Shown: positions 25,560-36,247 of the stretch, piece after piece
Layout: each line of letters starts with the position of its first letter
How positions within the stretch are numbered: position 1 is the first letter of the stretch
Assembly: GCA_023101885.1 (NCBI GenBank)
Contig: JALPQD010000405.1
Coordinates: forward strand, 1,886,722-1,950,721
Direction of reading: 5' to 3'
DNA: 64,000 nt
Source of the DNA: Typhlomys cinereus
Taxonomy: Eukaryota > Chordata > Mammalia > Rodentia > Platacanthomyidae
Translations under genes and position numbers: made by a program
The notes under the pieces: model-generated
Seen by the model: the letters and a program-made list of their open reading frames with translations, nothing else
What the model was told of the DNA's origin: nothing
Database searches by the model: none

Positions 25560-25820
25560 TAGCCATGTGTACATCTCCAAGTGCAGCACTTGAGGGAATC
25601 CAGACAAGGGGGGAGGGGAGGGAAGATAAGGAATTCAAGATCTTCCTTAGCTATACAGTAAGCTTGAGGCCAATCTAATGTACATGAGACCCTATCTTAA
25701 AAAAAAAGCACATAGCCAAAAAAAAATTCAAATGTGGTAGCACATGCCTGCAATCCCAGCATGCAGTAGTAGTCTGCAGCAAAGTTAATATGGGAGACAT
25801 TGTCTCAAAAAAGTCACATA
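25560..25820 (+). repeat. Two B1-like SINEs
   Basis: The first carries 'agcttgaggccaatctaatg' at about 25660-25680. The second starts 'aaatgtggtagcacatgcct' near 25730 and ends 'acattgtctcaaaaaag'. Confidence 0.65.
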
Positions 25821-25955
25821 TGCCATGCTGGTATATTATCTTCAATACTTCTTAGTAGGAACAAACACATTGAAATTATCCCATATGCTCTCATTAATAA
25901 CCTTGATAACTAAATTATTAAGTACTGTATAATATGCTAATCTATAAATGTTCAA

Positions 25956-26025
25956 GATGGGCTGAAGAGATGGCTTAGGGGTTAAAACTGCCCGACTTCG
26001 AATCCCAGGTCCCATGTAGCTGTTC
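25956..26025 (+). repeat. tRNA-headed SINE, 3'-truncated head
   Basis: 'gggctgaagagatggcttag' to 'gaatcccaggtcccatgta'. Only the tRNA-related part is present. Confidence 0.8.
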
Positions 26026-26120
26026 AAGAAACATAGGTTAAAATACTATCATTTTGTAGAAAACTTTTCAACTGCATGATCCAACAGTTTTTGTTTCACA
26101 ACTAACTTTAGAATATATCA

Positions 26121-26392
26121 TCAGCTGAAGAGATGGCTCAGGGGTTAAGACTCTGTCCCGCAAGCCAAAAGCCCTGAGTTAGGATCCCAGGTGTCACATA
26201 AAAACACCAGGTGGAAACAGCAAGACCTGCACTTCTTGCTCTGGGAGGCAGAGGCTAGAAAATCTCAGAGCAAAGCGAAAAGGAGATGGAGGCAATCCTG
26301 GAGGATTACCGAAGTCACCCTTGGACCTCCACAAGAACACACAGTGTCCTCTGACACACACACATACATACACATATTTTTTAAAAAAAATA
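26121..26392 (+). repeat. tRNA-headed SINE, older subfamily
   Basis: A complete copy running from 'gctgaagagatggctcaggg' through 'tcacccttggacctccacaa' to a CA/TA tail. Confidence 0.88.
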
Positions 26393-26744
26393 GAATGTAT
26401 CATAAATCTACTTAATATCCTTTCCCATGTTTTCGTTTATTAAAAACAACTTACGTTTACTCATCACGGGGGAGGGGAATGTATGTGCCATAGCATACAT
26501 GTGGAAATAATAGGACAGCTTGTAGTTGATTCTCCCTTCCAAGTGGGGTCTGTGTATCAAATTCAGGTTGTCAGGCTTGTTAGCAAATTTCCTTACCAGC
26601 TGAGCTATTTCACTGGCTCTATATCTTTTAAGTAATATAAGTAAATAAATAAACACAAAGAAGCATAAAATATAAACACAAGTTAAACAGGTCTTCAAAA
26701 AGAGAAAAATTTAAGTGTACTAATGACTGCAGAGATCTCAACTT

Positions 26745-26892
26745 TGGGTTTTTGAGACGGGGTCACTACACTCCGGCACAGTCTAACTTGGCACTTAATA
26801 CATAGCCCAGGCTAGCCTCGAACTTGTGGCAATCCTCCTGCCTCAGTCTCCCAAGTGCTGGGATTACAGATATCAGCCACCACATCTGGCAC
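26745..26892 (-). repeat. B1-like SINE
   Basis: A well-preserved antisense B1: 'agcccaggctagcctcgaac', 'cctcagtctcccaagtgctg', 'ggattacagatatcagccac'. It is the last SINE before the 4.9-kb SINE-free block. Confidence 0.85.
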
Positions 26893-27394
26893 TATAATTT
26901 TGCCTTATAAAACTCAAGAATAAAAAAGGAATCAAACCACACTAACACAATTCCTGGCTTAAAAATCGTTGCATTCCACATAAAAGAATAAATTGCCTAT
27001 AAGGTACAAACAGGTTTTATTTAAAGAAATTGTGACTTTCTTTTGCAAGTAATTTTAGTATGAAAAGTTTTGGGTCACAAGAGAAAAAATGTATAAATAA
27101 TGTTAGCAAATGTGACAGAACCAATGTATCTGTGCTACACAAATGGATAGGGGAAAACGGAAGAAGAAAAAAAGGCATTTCAATACAACTTGACTAATTC
27201 AGTATTAATAGTGAACATGCAAATTTGTCTTTTCCTTAGAAAACAGTACTGTAGCTATCCAAAACTTGCAGATTATCTGCTCAGTCAGTTGTGCTTGCAA
27301 GTGCTTCTTATTGTTTTCTTTTACATCTGTGCTTTGTATTTATGCAGTTTAGAAACTGTAGGTTCAAAGGCAAGGTTTTACAGTAAAATCTGAA

Positions 27395-27424
27395 TAATCA
27401 CACAGACATAGACCAACATTTATT
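27395..27424 (-). terminator. CSTF3: Candidate intronic poly(A) site of CSTF3
   Basis: On the minus strand TGTAATAAA (AATAAA at 27424-27419) is followed at once by the GU-rich stretch TGTTGGTCTATGTCTGTGTG. So an upstream UGUA, the hexamer and a downstream GU element lie in a compact, canonical order. It lies 3.6 kb into intron 3 at the end of a SINE-free block. Other AATAAA hexamers on this strand lie at 28852-28857, 27789-27794, 27626-27631 and 27016-27021, so the site actually used cannot be decided from sequence alone. The family is known to have a poly(A) site in this intron; choosing this hexamer is inference. Confidence 0.5.
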
Positions 27425-30400
27425 ACAAACAGGAAAAGTAGATCTACAAGAAGAGAGTACAGATTTTCAAAAAAGAGCTGCAAGCTGAAGTATAGAAATG
27501 ACCGTGACTTATGTGATTAAGTGTATCTACACTTTAAAATCACATTGCTCCTTCTGTACAAAACACTGTGTGAAGTAATTTAATTGCTATGTAAAGGTGT
27601 TAGAATAGTGTAAAGAATGAAAAAGTTTATTTCAAGTGTCCCTCATGTTCCATTCTGAGTTCACTTCCATTTTCCAAGTATTTTAAAAAAGAAAAACTTT
27701 ACAACCTATTATTTAGAAGGAAAGAAAACCAAGTATAGAGCAAAGAATTCACATTTAAAAGTTTTTAAAATAAAAAGCAATCAATTCTCTATATACTTTT
27801 ATTAAGAAATTACAGCTTTCACAGACAGCAAGATACATTATTGCTATTATCAGCAGCATTACCTTCTTCGTTTCTTTCAGCTAGAAATGAAAACATCCTT
27901 CAGTTGGAAAATTTTGAATGAATGTGGCTCAATTCAAAGCAAATTACTTGTAACAATAAAATATTGTAGCTTACATGTCACAACCATCACCTAATTATAT
28001 GTAAAACTTCACAAACCACAGGAGGGTAGAAAATTTAAGAGAATACAGCAAAATTGCATGTTTTCAACAGTGTGATTAACTTAGGGACTTGTTAAATCAC
28101 TTAAGAAATGGGTGTGTAATGAGCACTGAAGCTGAATAAGTCTGGACCCCAAAATTTTTAAAAATACTGACATATCCAATTCACTAGAACTGAAAGTATG
28201 TTTCCTTTAAATAAAAACTAGGCAATCAAGACACTGTCCTTGATAACTGTGTCTCTTTATAAATCATGCCACTGCTTGCTCTTATATATTAAATTGTGGG
28301 AGATGAAATTATGGGATGAATGTAAGAGTAAAGCAACACATTTCAAGGACTGAAGGTGAAATTGTTTCAATATACAACCCTAAATTAAGTTGTGCTAACT
28401 TTCAAAACTATATAAAAATGCACAACTTCATTCTAAATTCCCACCTAGTAGAATTTTTATCTCCAACATTTTATACTGAAGAATGAATTAAAGATATCAT
28501 TTCAAAACATTTTACACTGATAATTACATAATGTTAATTTTCACTAATGTGAGAAAAGGTGCTATCTAGTATAGTTAGCTTCTTTTTTCTAAATCGCTGT
28601 TTATAGTATGCTCTTACTTTGCTTCAATAAGAAAATAATTTTTCCCCCTTTTTTGCTCTTTGTATTGAAGCAGAATTTCCGAGAAACTTCTCTGGGAAAG
28701 CAAATAATTTTTCTTATTAAAGATATATTTTCTATTAGGAAAAAAAACCTAATATATTTATAGAGTTACATATTAGTTTTAGCTGGATATAAATGAAACA
28801 TCATAATTTCCCCATCACGAAGACTGAGTTACGACAATGTATTAAGAAAACTTTATTTTCTTGAGTGTGTATACAGGATGTTGTGAAAACACTATTAATG
28901 CTACTTTCAATGTAAAGACATTCTTATTCAATTGAGACTTTTAAAGTATTATAAATAAATTGGGTCTTCACCAAAAATAAAGGCCACAGAGTGACATGAT
29001 CAAAAAAACTGTAATTTCTCTTGGGCCTAAACTTAAATATGAATATAAAAAACTAAGATCAAACCAGGAAAAAGACAATTCAGGTATGCATTTCTGAAAT
29101 CAGCATTCAAATTTACATCTTAATTCCTAAACCATAAATATAAAAATTTAATAATACATGTTACCACTTTTCAGATTTTAATACAAATATACATTGTGCA
29201 TGTGTTTTATACATACATACATATTTGTGTGTGAGAGTATAGAATAACTGTACACATTATCAGCTAAATAATTCAGGCAACTGCTAGCAGTCTCTGAACT
29301 ATTATGTGAAACATGATTGTTATTTAGACAAGTTTCAGCCCCTTGAAATAACAAATGGTCTTTCTTGGAATTCTTTAGAATGCAGTTTGTATCTTACAGT
29401 TAGGAAGGAAATGGGGAGAAACAAACTTGCTATTTGTAGAATGTAGACTGCAATTGTACAATGTAGTATGCAATGTAAATGTCAGTGTAAGTTAAAGTAC
29501 ACTCTCATTGTATGAATACTGGAAAACAAAAAACTTTGTATCTCAGGAGTACTATTGCAACTATCCAGAAACAATGCTGCTTCGGTTAGGTTTGTAAACT
29601 AGAAAGTAAAATGAGTGTAAGTGATCCAGGTCCCATGTTTTACCAAGTAATCAGAAGTAGTACTATCTTCAACATACTTCAGAAAGGCCTCGCTTGTTGA
29701 GTTGCAAGCCCATCTATCTTGGTGATTTAAATATATAAAGCAAAGAAATGGTTTCAGGATAGGTGATGGTATCCTAAGGACATGATCATGAGCCAAAGTA
29801 CTAGACTCATCCTAAATTACAAACTCATTCACACAACCAAACAGAAACATACAGGCCACATACAACCAATCACAACCAAACACACAAAAATAAAACACAC
29901 ACAATGTTCCTGCCATGTCCAGTAATTTCCCTCCCCACAAAAGAAACTATAGCACTGATTCAATGAGTACATTGTAGCCTCTATTTAAGTATGCTGTGGG
30001 TTGGAATCCATTCTAAGAACTTATCACTGTATTGTGAATTGTGTTCAGTATTGCTGATGGCTAAAGTCCTTTGAGAAGTCCAAAAGATACCCTCAATTAA
30101 CAAACAGCAGTTATGGTGGAGAATGTTGAGACTGCAGTATACTTCAGTTAAAAATTTATACAAAATTAATATTAAAAAAATAAAAGCACTGCATAAGTTG
30201 TATAAATAAAAGAAGTGGTTATCACTTTCTGCTTAATGTGGCTATGTTACTTATCTCCCATCTCATTAATTTATAATCTGTGAATGATTACTCAGTGCCA
30301 ATTAATGACACACACTTTATAGTAACTTTGACTGTTAATTCCAGTCTTCAAAAATAACAATGTTAATCGCAATCAATAATGGAGTCCTTACTCATTAATC

Positions 30401-31035
30401 ATGGCTGACTTCAAATAGAAATTAATAAAACACGGGGAAAATAAATCAAAGTATTATTGGGGTAAATTATGATTTAAAATTGAGTCATATTAGCTTATTT
30501 CTGCATAATGTAAACATTTTCACAAAGAAAAACCTTAAATTATTGAAGTGCTTACACTGAAAAAACCATGCATTTTTTCAAAAATTAAAATGTGAAATAA
30601 TTATTCTCTAAAAATGTTTCATTTCACCAGACATTCAAGATACTCTCTACAAGATAACATTTCTGTATTTTCATATAATTCCACTGACATTAGTTTGTTA
30701 TAGGAATAAAAGAAAAATGAGTTCTAAATAAATGACACAGGAGGCAATAAATTGACACATGACAAGTAAATAAAAGGCTAAAGCACTCCAATACCATTGA
30801 AACTGTTTTAATGTTGTTGCAATTCCAAAGTGCAACAATCATCAACTTGCAAAAGACCCAAATTTCAAAAATGCATTTTAATTACTCCTTCATACCTATT
30901 TTACAAAATAAAGGCAAGAGACATTTAAATCCTCCTTGTCCTGATTGCACTATGCCCCTAAATGATTTCTACCACTATAGTGTATGCTGCAATTCCCACC
31001 AGATCTATGTAAGAGAAAATAAATAAAATATTAAC
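27400..31035 (-). other. CSTF3: SINE-free block: likely terminal exon and 3' UTR of the short CSTF3 isoform
   Basis: No SINE, L1 or LTR sequence is recognisable between about 26.9 and 31.8 kb, while the rest of the window has one about every kilobase. The block directly follows exon 3 and ends near a good poly(A) signal. This is what selection on a composite terminal exon and its 3' UTR would leave. Known: mammalian CSTF3 makes short mRNAs by polyadenylation in intron 3. Inferred: this block is that region. Confidence 0.65.
30958..31035 (-). CDS. CSTF3: Read-through C-terminal extension of the short CstF-77 isoform
   Basis: If the exon 3 donor is not used, the frame continues from GAG for 25 codons and stops at TAG (30960-30958). 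The resulting protein would have 100 residues: 75 shared plus a tail beginning [18 protein letters not shown]. The tail has no Lys, Arg, His or Gln and is rich in Ile, Val, Leu and Phe. It would contain only the first HAT repeats, so it could not form the full scaffold. Coding use is inferred from the known short isoform. Confidence 0.6.
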   Translation of the reverse strand, partial: VNILFIFSYIDLVGIAAYTIVVEII

Positions 31036-31131
31036 CTCTGCTTCAATGTACAGTTTCCAGAATCTGCCAGAACTGGGGAACTGGGCAACAAGGCGTTCAT
31101 AAGTCTTCCGTGCTTTGTCTATAGGTTGATT
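31036..31131 (-). CDS. CSTF3: CSTF3 coding exon 3 (residues 44-75)
   Basis: The 96-nt exon encodes [19 protein letters not shown], then [13 protein letters not shown], in phase 0 at both ends. It includes the HAT helix pair with '[13 protein letters not shown]' and the aromatic 'FWKLYIEAE'. The acceptor is CAATTTTAG. The donor GAG|GTTAAT departs from the GTRAGT consensus at several positions; a weak donor here is a reported feature that lets the intron 3 poly(A) site compete with splicing. Confidence 0.98.
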
Positions 31132-31253
31132 CTAAAATTGAAAACCAATAAACAGCATTTACAATGTTAGGACTGTAAAAATATTATTCACTGCAGAACC
31201 AAGTAGTGTGATTGGACCCATAGAGAAGGAAATGTAATCCTATATCACTAAAC
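31132..31253 (-). other. CSTF3: CSTF3 intron 2 (122 bp)
   Basis: A very short intron between the two long ones. Donor CAG|GTTTAG is modest and acceptor CAATTTTAG is adequate. No repeat is present. Confidence 0.95.
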
Positions 31254-31355
31254 CTGTGCCTCTCGAATGAGAATGCTCCAAGCATCAAGGTCATATGGAT
31301 TCTCTTCTAATTTCTTTTCCGCTTTCTTCACCTTCTCTGGGACATACTCAGCTGC
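31254..31355 (-). CDS. CSTF3: CSTF3 coding exon 2 (residues 10-43)
   Basis: The 102-nt exon encodes residues from [20 protein letters not shown] to [13 protein letters not shown], in phase 0 at both ends. It opens the HAT domain: the lysine-rich helix is followed by '[14 protein letters not shown]', with the HAT tryptophan. The acceptor is CCCCCTTCAG, strongly pyrimidine-rich. The match to CstF-77 appears complete. Confidence 0.98.
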
Positions 31356-31829
31356 CTGAAGGGGGAAAAAGAATAACAAACTGAAGTTATTGTTTTAAAA
31401 ATTTCATGCCTAACTAAATCCAACATACATCTGTTCCTGTATATATCACAATACAAAGGATTAAAAGTCATTTTAAGAAAATGGCATTTTCTAGAATATC
31501 TGAATGGTATAAGAAGCTATTTGCATAAAAAGTGGAATCAAGTGATTACTTTCACTCAAAAAAATTACATTAAATATTATCTTCTTATTAAATCGCATAC
31601 AGCAGTACTTCTCACACATTATGGTCTTAAGATCCCCTTCATACACTTAAAAATTAAATTAGAAAAACACCTTTGTTGTACTTTATTGCAAATGTTTTAT
31701 GCCTGACTTATTTTAAAGAGGCACCTGGATTTTCGTATTAATTATGCATCCAATCTGCAGTCATCTCATGTCACTGTAAAATTACGTTGTTACACCCATG
31801 ACAGATCAAGAGAGAGTGAAAAAGCACCA

Positions 31830-31930
31830 AGAGGGATGAAGCACACTTGTAATATCATATCTCAGGAGGCAAAAGCAGAAGCATAATTCCACATTTAAGG
31901 TGAGATTACATAGTGAGACTCATCTCAAAA
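31830..31930 (+). repeat. B1-like SINE
   Basis: 'gatgaagcacacttgtaata' to 'agattacatagtgagactca'. It is the first repeat on the exon 1 side of exon 2. Confidence 0.6.
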
Positions 31931-31941
31931 AGAACGAAAGA

Positions 31942-32155
31942 GGCTGGAGAGATGGCTCAGGGGTTAAGACTCTGCCTCAAAAGCAGAAGGTCCTGTGTTC
32001 CCATTCTAGGTCCCTTGCAAAAAAAAAAAAAACAACTCCTGGAGGGGAGAGACGGCTGGGAAATCCCAGAGGAAACAAAAAGGAGGTTGAAGCAATCCAG
32101 GATGATTCCTGAAGTCACCCTTGGTCCTCCACAGGGACACACAGTGCCTTCTGAT
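31942..32155 (+). repeat. tRNA-headed SINE, older subfamily, internal deletion
   Basis: A complete head, an expanded internal A run, a partly deleted middle, then 'caatccaggatgattcctga'. Confidence 0.85.
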
Positions 32156-32307
32156 AGATTCAGTAATTTCTGGGTTTAGTAATTTCTAGAGTGCCTAGAT
32201 CAACTCTGAAAATGCTACTGTATAATTGGGTATTCATCCTGAGCCACAAAGAAAAAGTACAAAATAACATAGCAGTTTTGTTTTTATGGGAGATACAATT
32301 GCAAATT

Positions 32308-32390
32308 TGCTGGGGAATGTAGTTCAGTTGGTAGAATGCCTGACTAGCATGCATGAAGTGCTGAGTTTTACCCCTAACACCACATAAACT
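32308..32390 (+). repeat. ID/B4-like tRNA-related SINE
   Basis: 'gctggggaatgtagttcagt' and 'gcatgaagtgctgagtttta' resemble the ID-type tRNA-Ala head. Confidence 0.7.
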
Positions 32391-32391
32391 G

Positions 32392-32545
32392 GGAACGGTA
32401 GTGCATGTCTATAATCCTAATACTCAGGAGGATAAAGAATCAGAAGTTCAAGATCATCCTCATTTTCATATTTGCATACTAAGTTACAGGCCAATCTGAG
32501 TTACATGACACCCATGGGGGTGGATTAAAAAAAAACAAACCAAGA
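32392..32545 (+). repeat. B1-like SINE
   Basis: 'aacggtagtgcatgtctata' to 'aggccaatctgagttacatg', then an A-rich tail. Confidence 0.7.
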
Positions 32546-32583
32546 CCCACCTACATAAAGATGTGGCCAATGAATGATAATGT

Positions 32584-32657
32584 TATAGATAGATGGATGG
32601 GTGGATTAGATAGATAGATAGATAGATAGATAGACAGATAGATAGATAGATAGAGAT
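32584..32657 (+). repeat. (GATA)n microsatellite
   Basis: Tandem TAGA/GATA units with a few GATG and GACA variants. Confidence 0.95.
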
Positions 32658-33179
32658 AAAGTGCTAAGCTGGGTATAGTGGCACATGCCTATAAATCCCA
32701 GCATTTAAGACTTGAAAAAACGATTGTAATCTGAATCAAATTTATGCTCCATTAATATATTCACAAATGTTTTATAAACTGCTTAAAGAAACTACAATAG
32801 GAAGAAAAAGCTTATATATTACTGACTCCACCCACTTATTAAAACATCTAAAACTACACCTTGATAATGGTAACAAATAAATCACTGAACCAAGTAATTC
32901 AAAAACAGTAACATAATCAACATGGCAACAGTGTAACAGTGGCACCAAGTATCAAGGAGACAACCAACAGCTATATGCTTGGACTCAAGACCAGCTTGTC
33001 AGAATACTCCTGTTACTGTTAATTAGAACAAGAATCTAAAAAAAAAAAAGGAAGGAAATAGATCAATAGGGAAAAACAGTCAATGAACCTATAGATAGGA
33101 AGACAGCACACCAAACTGCTCTGTAAATAGCTATTATTGTACACATAAATTTGAAGAACACTTAACACACAGCCTAGAA

Positions 33180-33842
33180 ATCTTCCATATTAGAGGTACA
33201 GGATGTCAATACCCTGACAGGATGCAGCCTAGGGCAGCAGAAAAGCAGTGAAGTGGACAGCAACAGCCAGCTATAATGCAAAGTACCAGCGACCCAGCAA
33301 GGCTCACCCAGAATCAGACCAACCTAATCTCTCCTCATTCTAAGGCTTTGGAACATCGCAGAAAAGGGGGTGCTAATATTGAAAGACTCTAAAGATGGGA
33401 AGATTCACCGTTGGATAAGACATTCATTCAAGGCAGGACTGCTGCATCTAGGAACTCACTACAGTTAAGACTTGTTCTTATCACACCTGGATAATGACTG
33501 ACATACCAACATGCCCCCATAGACTATAGAATTCAAGCGAGATAAGTATATATAGTGGAACTCTTGGGAAATAAAGTTGGATGAGTGAAGGGAAATGCTC
33601 TATTAGTGTGGTGCCCTGAAGAGAGGCAAATTTGTATGTCACAAAAGGCCTGAAACCCCACAAGAGTAGACAAGCTAGAGGGAATCCTGGGGTCCATAGA
33701 AGCAGACAGACAGGAGGATAGGAGGGAGTGGGATGGATTGATGAAGGGAAGGGAGGAGGATGGAAGGGCAAGAAATGGAAGGAAGCAGGGATGAATACTC
33801 AATATGCTTATAAAACTAGAAAAATAAAATTAAAAAAAAAAC
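33180..33842 (+). mobile_element. Truncated L1 3' end (probable)
   Basis: A long G/A-rich stretch ('ggaggataggagggagtggg' and 'gaagggaaggga') is followed by 'ctcaatatgcttataaaact', AATAAAATT and poly(A), the layout of a rodent L1 3' UTR. Upstream limits are unclear and there is no ORF. Confidence 0.55.
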
Positions 33843-33950
33843 ACAAAAAGAGTAACATGGAAAAAACAAAAAACACTAAATAACGAAGGTAGCATTTCAT
33901 ATCAGAATGGTAGATTTTCAGCAAATGTAGTTAAAAAATTGTAAAATTAG

Positions 33951-34255
33951 GACTGGAGAGAGGTTCAGGGGTTCAGACTGCCTCACAAGCAGAAAAATCT
34001 GAGTTTGGACATCAGATCCCATGTTAAAATGCAAAAAAAAAAAAAAAAAAAAAAAAAGAGCTTCTACCTGCACTTCAGGCTCTGAAAGGTGGAACCTGGG
34101 AAACCACAGAGTAAAGCAAAAAAAAAAAGGTAGGCAGAAGCAATCCAGGATGATTCCTAAAGTCATTCTTGGGCCTCCACAGGCACATTCAATGCCCTCT
34201 GATACACACAGGGACATACACATACAAAATAATAATAATAATTTTTTTAATTATA
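33951..34255 (+). repeat. tRNA-headed SINE, older subfamily, with internal A25 run
   Basis: Head 'gactggagagaggttcaggg'. A run of about 25 A has grown inside the body at 34033-34057, followed by the normal middle and 3' part. Confidence 0.85.
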
Positions 34256-34917
34256 AAATTAATTTTACCAAAAAGTAAAAATTTTTGCTTTATTCATTTC
34301 ACCAAAATAAATCTAGAAGATCCTAAAAATCAAATTCATCCCAAAAATAAAAAAAAGAGGTTAATATTGTTGCTCATTTAAAAATATATGCTTAACATGT
34401 GCAAGGTAAATGTCAGCTTCCAATCCCAGAATAACACAACATACGCACACAAAAAAAATATTTTCAACTGTATTTTTACATAAGAAAAGGCTTTTCAAAA
34501 GCTTTTTAAAAGTAAAGCCAGTTACATAAAGGTGAATATATGATGTCTCAGTGGGCAAAAGCACTGCAAGAACAAGTAAGATGGCCAAAACTGACCCCTA
34601 GAATATGTATAGATGGATGTAGAGAACTGACTCAAGAAAGGGTCCACTGATCTCCACATAATCTCTCTCTCTCTCTGTTTCGTAAAAGGAAGGAAAGAAG
34701 ACAGGCATTAAGTCAGACATCAGAGTCAAAAGACAAACTATTCACTGAGGTAGAGTCTCTCAATTAAATCAGAGCTCACCCATTGGGCCTGTTCAAGAGA
34801 ATTACAAAGGGACTACTAGTCTTCCCAACTGTATGTCAAGTACTTAGGTGCTGAACCATAGCCCCAAACCCAGAACAAGTAGACTATTAAACATGCAAAA
34901 GAAATAAAAGGCAATTA

Positions 34918-35218
34918 GGGGCTGGAGAAGTGGCTCAGGGGTTAAGCCTCTGCCTTGCTGGCAGAAGGTCCTGAGTTCGGATCCAAGACCCCATGTATAG
35001 ATGCCGGGCGGAAGCAGGGGCGGCCTGCGTTTCTGGTCCTGGTAGGGCGAAGCCTGTGAATCCCTGGGCAGAGTAAAAAAGGAGGAGGTGGAGGCGTCCA
35101 TGGTGGTTCCCGAATTCGTCCGTGGTTCTACACACACGCACACACGCACGCACGCACGTACGCACGCACGCGCATACATGCACAATTGAATAAATAATAA
35201 AAAAAATTTTTAAAAAAA
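34918..35218 (+). repeat. tRNA-headed SINE, younger subfamily, with long target-site duplication
   Basis: A complete copy with 'cccgaattcgtccgtggttc' and a CACG-rich tail ending 'caattgaataaataataaaa'. GAAATAAAAGGCAATTAGGG occurs at 34901-34920 and again at 35219-35238. It is little diverged and probably recent. Confidence 0.93.
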
Positions 35219-35689
35219 GAAATAAAAGGCAATTAGGGCAGAAACCAAATGCTTCATAATTAGGTGGGGGACAAAAAAGCCAGCAGTAACACTGACCAAA
35301 TTTCACTATCAACTTACACCAATGCACAAAAATATAGTCAACTACTAGCCTGTTGTGCATTAGATCAGAAGGAATTCAAATAACATGAGTGAATGGACCA
35401 GTTAAATAAAGAAGTCTGTAGTCACTAAAAACAAAGGACAGTACAATCTCTGTGATATTGAACTAAAAAAAAGTGAAGGGAAGCAGGGGACACACACACA
35501 CACCACTCAACACTTACTTGGACACTGTATACCCTCACAGTATTTGAATTTTTATTCTTCACCTGAAAACCATTTTCTTAGTTGGCTGACACATACCAGA
35601 CATTGTTGAAGGAGCTTTTGGATTTGATAAAAGAGACTTCTTTCAAAGTGTTTACTTCTTGAAAAACAAATTAAAAGAAAAAGCAAGTT

Positions 35690-35830
35690 AGTGAGCTGAC
35701 TCAGTGGGTACAGGCACTCATTCCCTTGCCAAGCTGACAACCTGAGTTGTCAATAGCTCCACATGATAGGAGAACCAACTCCCATAAGATGTTCTCTGAC
35801 CTCCATGCAAGCATGCAAAAACACACACAG
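35690..35830 (+). repeat. B3/B2-type SINE
   Basis: 'agtgagctgactcagtgggt', then 'gagaaccaactcccataaga' and 'ttctctgacctccatgcaag'. Confidence 0.7.
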
Positions 35831-35849
35831 AATTTTTTTCTTCAAAAGG

Positions 35850-35985
35850 AGTAGATAGGTATAGTGGATCACATCTGTAACCCCAATTAAATTACAGAAG
35901 ACAGAAGGGTAGTTATTAGTTTAAGGCCAGTCTAGATTACAAAGTGAGACCCTGTCTTAAACAACAAAATCAAAACAAAATAAAA
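35850..35985 (+). repeat. B1-like SINE
   Basis: 'ggtatagtggatcacatctg' to 'gtgagaccctgtcttaaaca'. Confidence 0.7.
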
Positions 35986-36002
35986 AATTAACTGGAATTT
36001 TC

Positions 36003-36239
36003 TTATTTATTGTTTATTGCATGTGCGCCTGTGGAGGCTCAAAGGTGTGACTTCAGGAATCGCCCTGGATTGCGCTACCTCCTCTTTGCTTTGCTCTGGA
36101 GTTTCCCAGGCTCTGCCTTTCAGGATGGAAAGTACAGGTCGCCAGCATTTTCTCCTGGCATTTTTACATGGGATCTAGGATCTGAACTCAGATCTGCTTT
36201 CAAAGCAGAGGCTTAACCCTAAGCCATCTCTCCAGCCCA
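36003..36239 (-). repeat. tRNA-headed SINE, older subfamily, sense to CSTF3
   Basis: Antisense reading 'gtggaggctcaaaggtgtga' to 'taagccatctctccagccc'. It is one of only four minus-strand copies inside the gene. Its 5' end is the target site of the L1 insertion that follows. Confidence 0.88.
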
Positions 36240-36247
36240 TCATTTTT

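Larger units (their letters stand above)
3197..31035 (-). other. CSTF3: CSTF3 intron 3 (27.8 kb)
   Basis: The donor is the weak GTTAAT after GAG and the acceptor is TTTCCCTTCAG. In mammals this intron is known to hold a conserved poly(A) site that yields short CstF-77 mRNAs. The donor-proximal 4 kb (about 27.0-31.0 kb) is SINE-free with several AATAAA signals. The distal part (3.2-26.9 kb) is ordinary repeat-laden intron, with unique-looking stretches at about 4.6-6.1, 6.95-8.28, 8.73-10.8, 11.2-12.9, 14.05-16.0, 16.2-18.3, 19.25-22.4 and 24.3-25.5 kb in which I see no gene. Confidence 0.95.
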
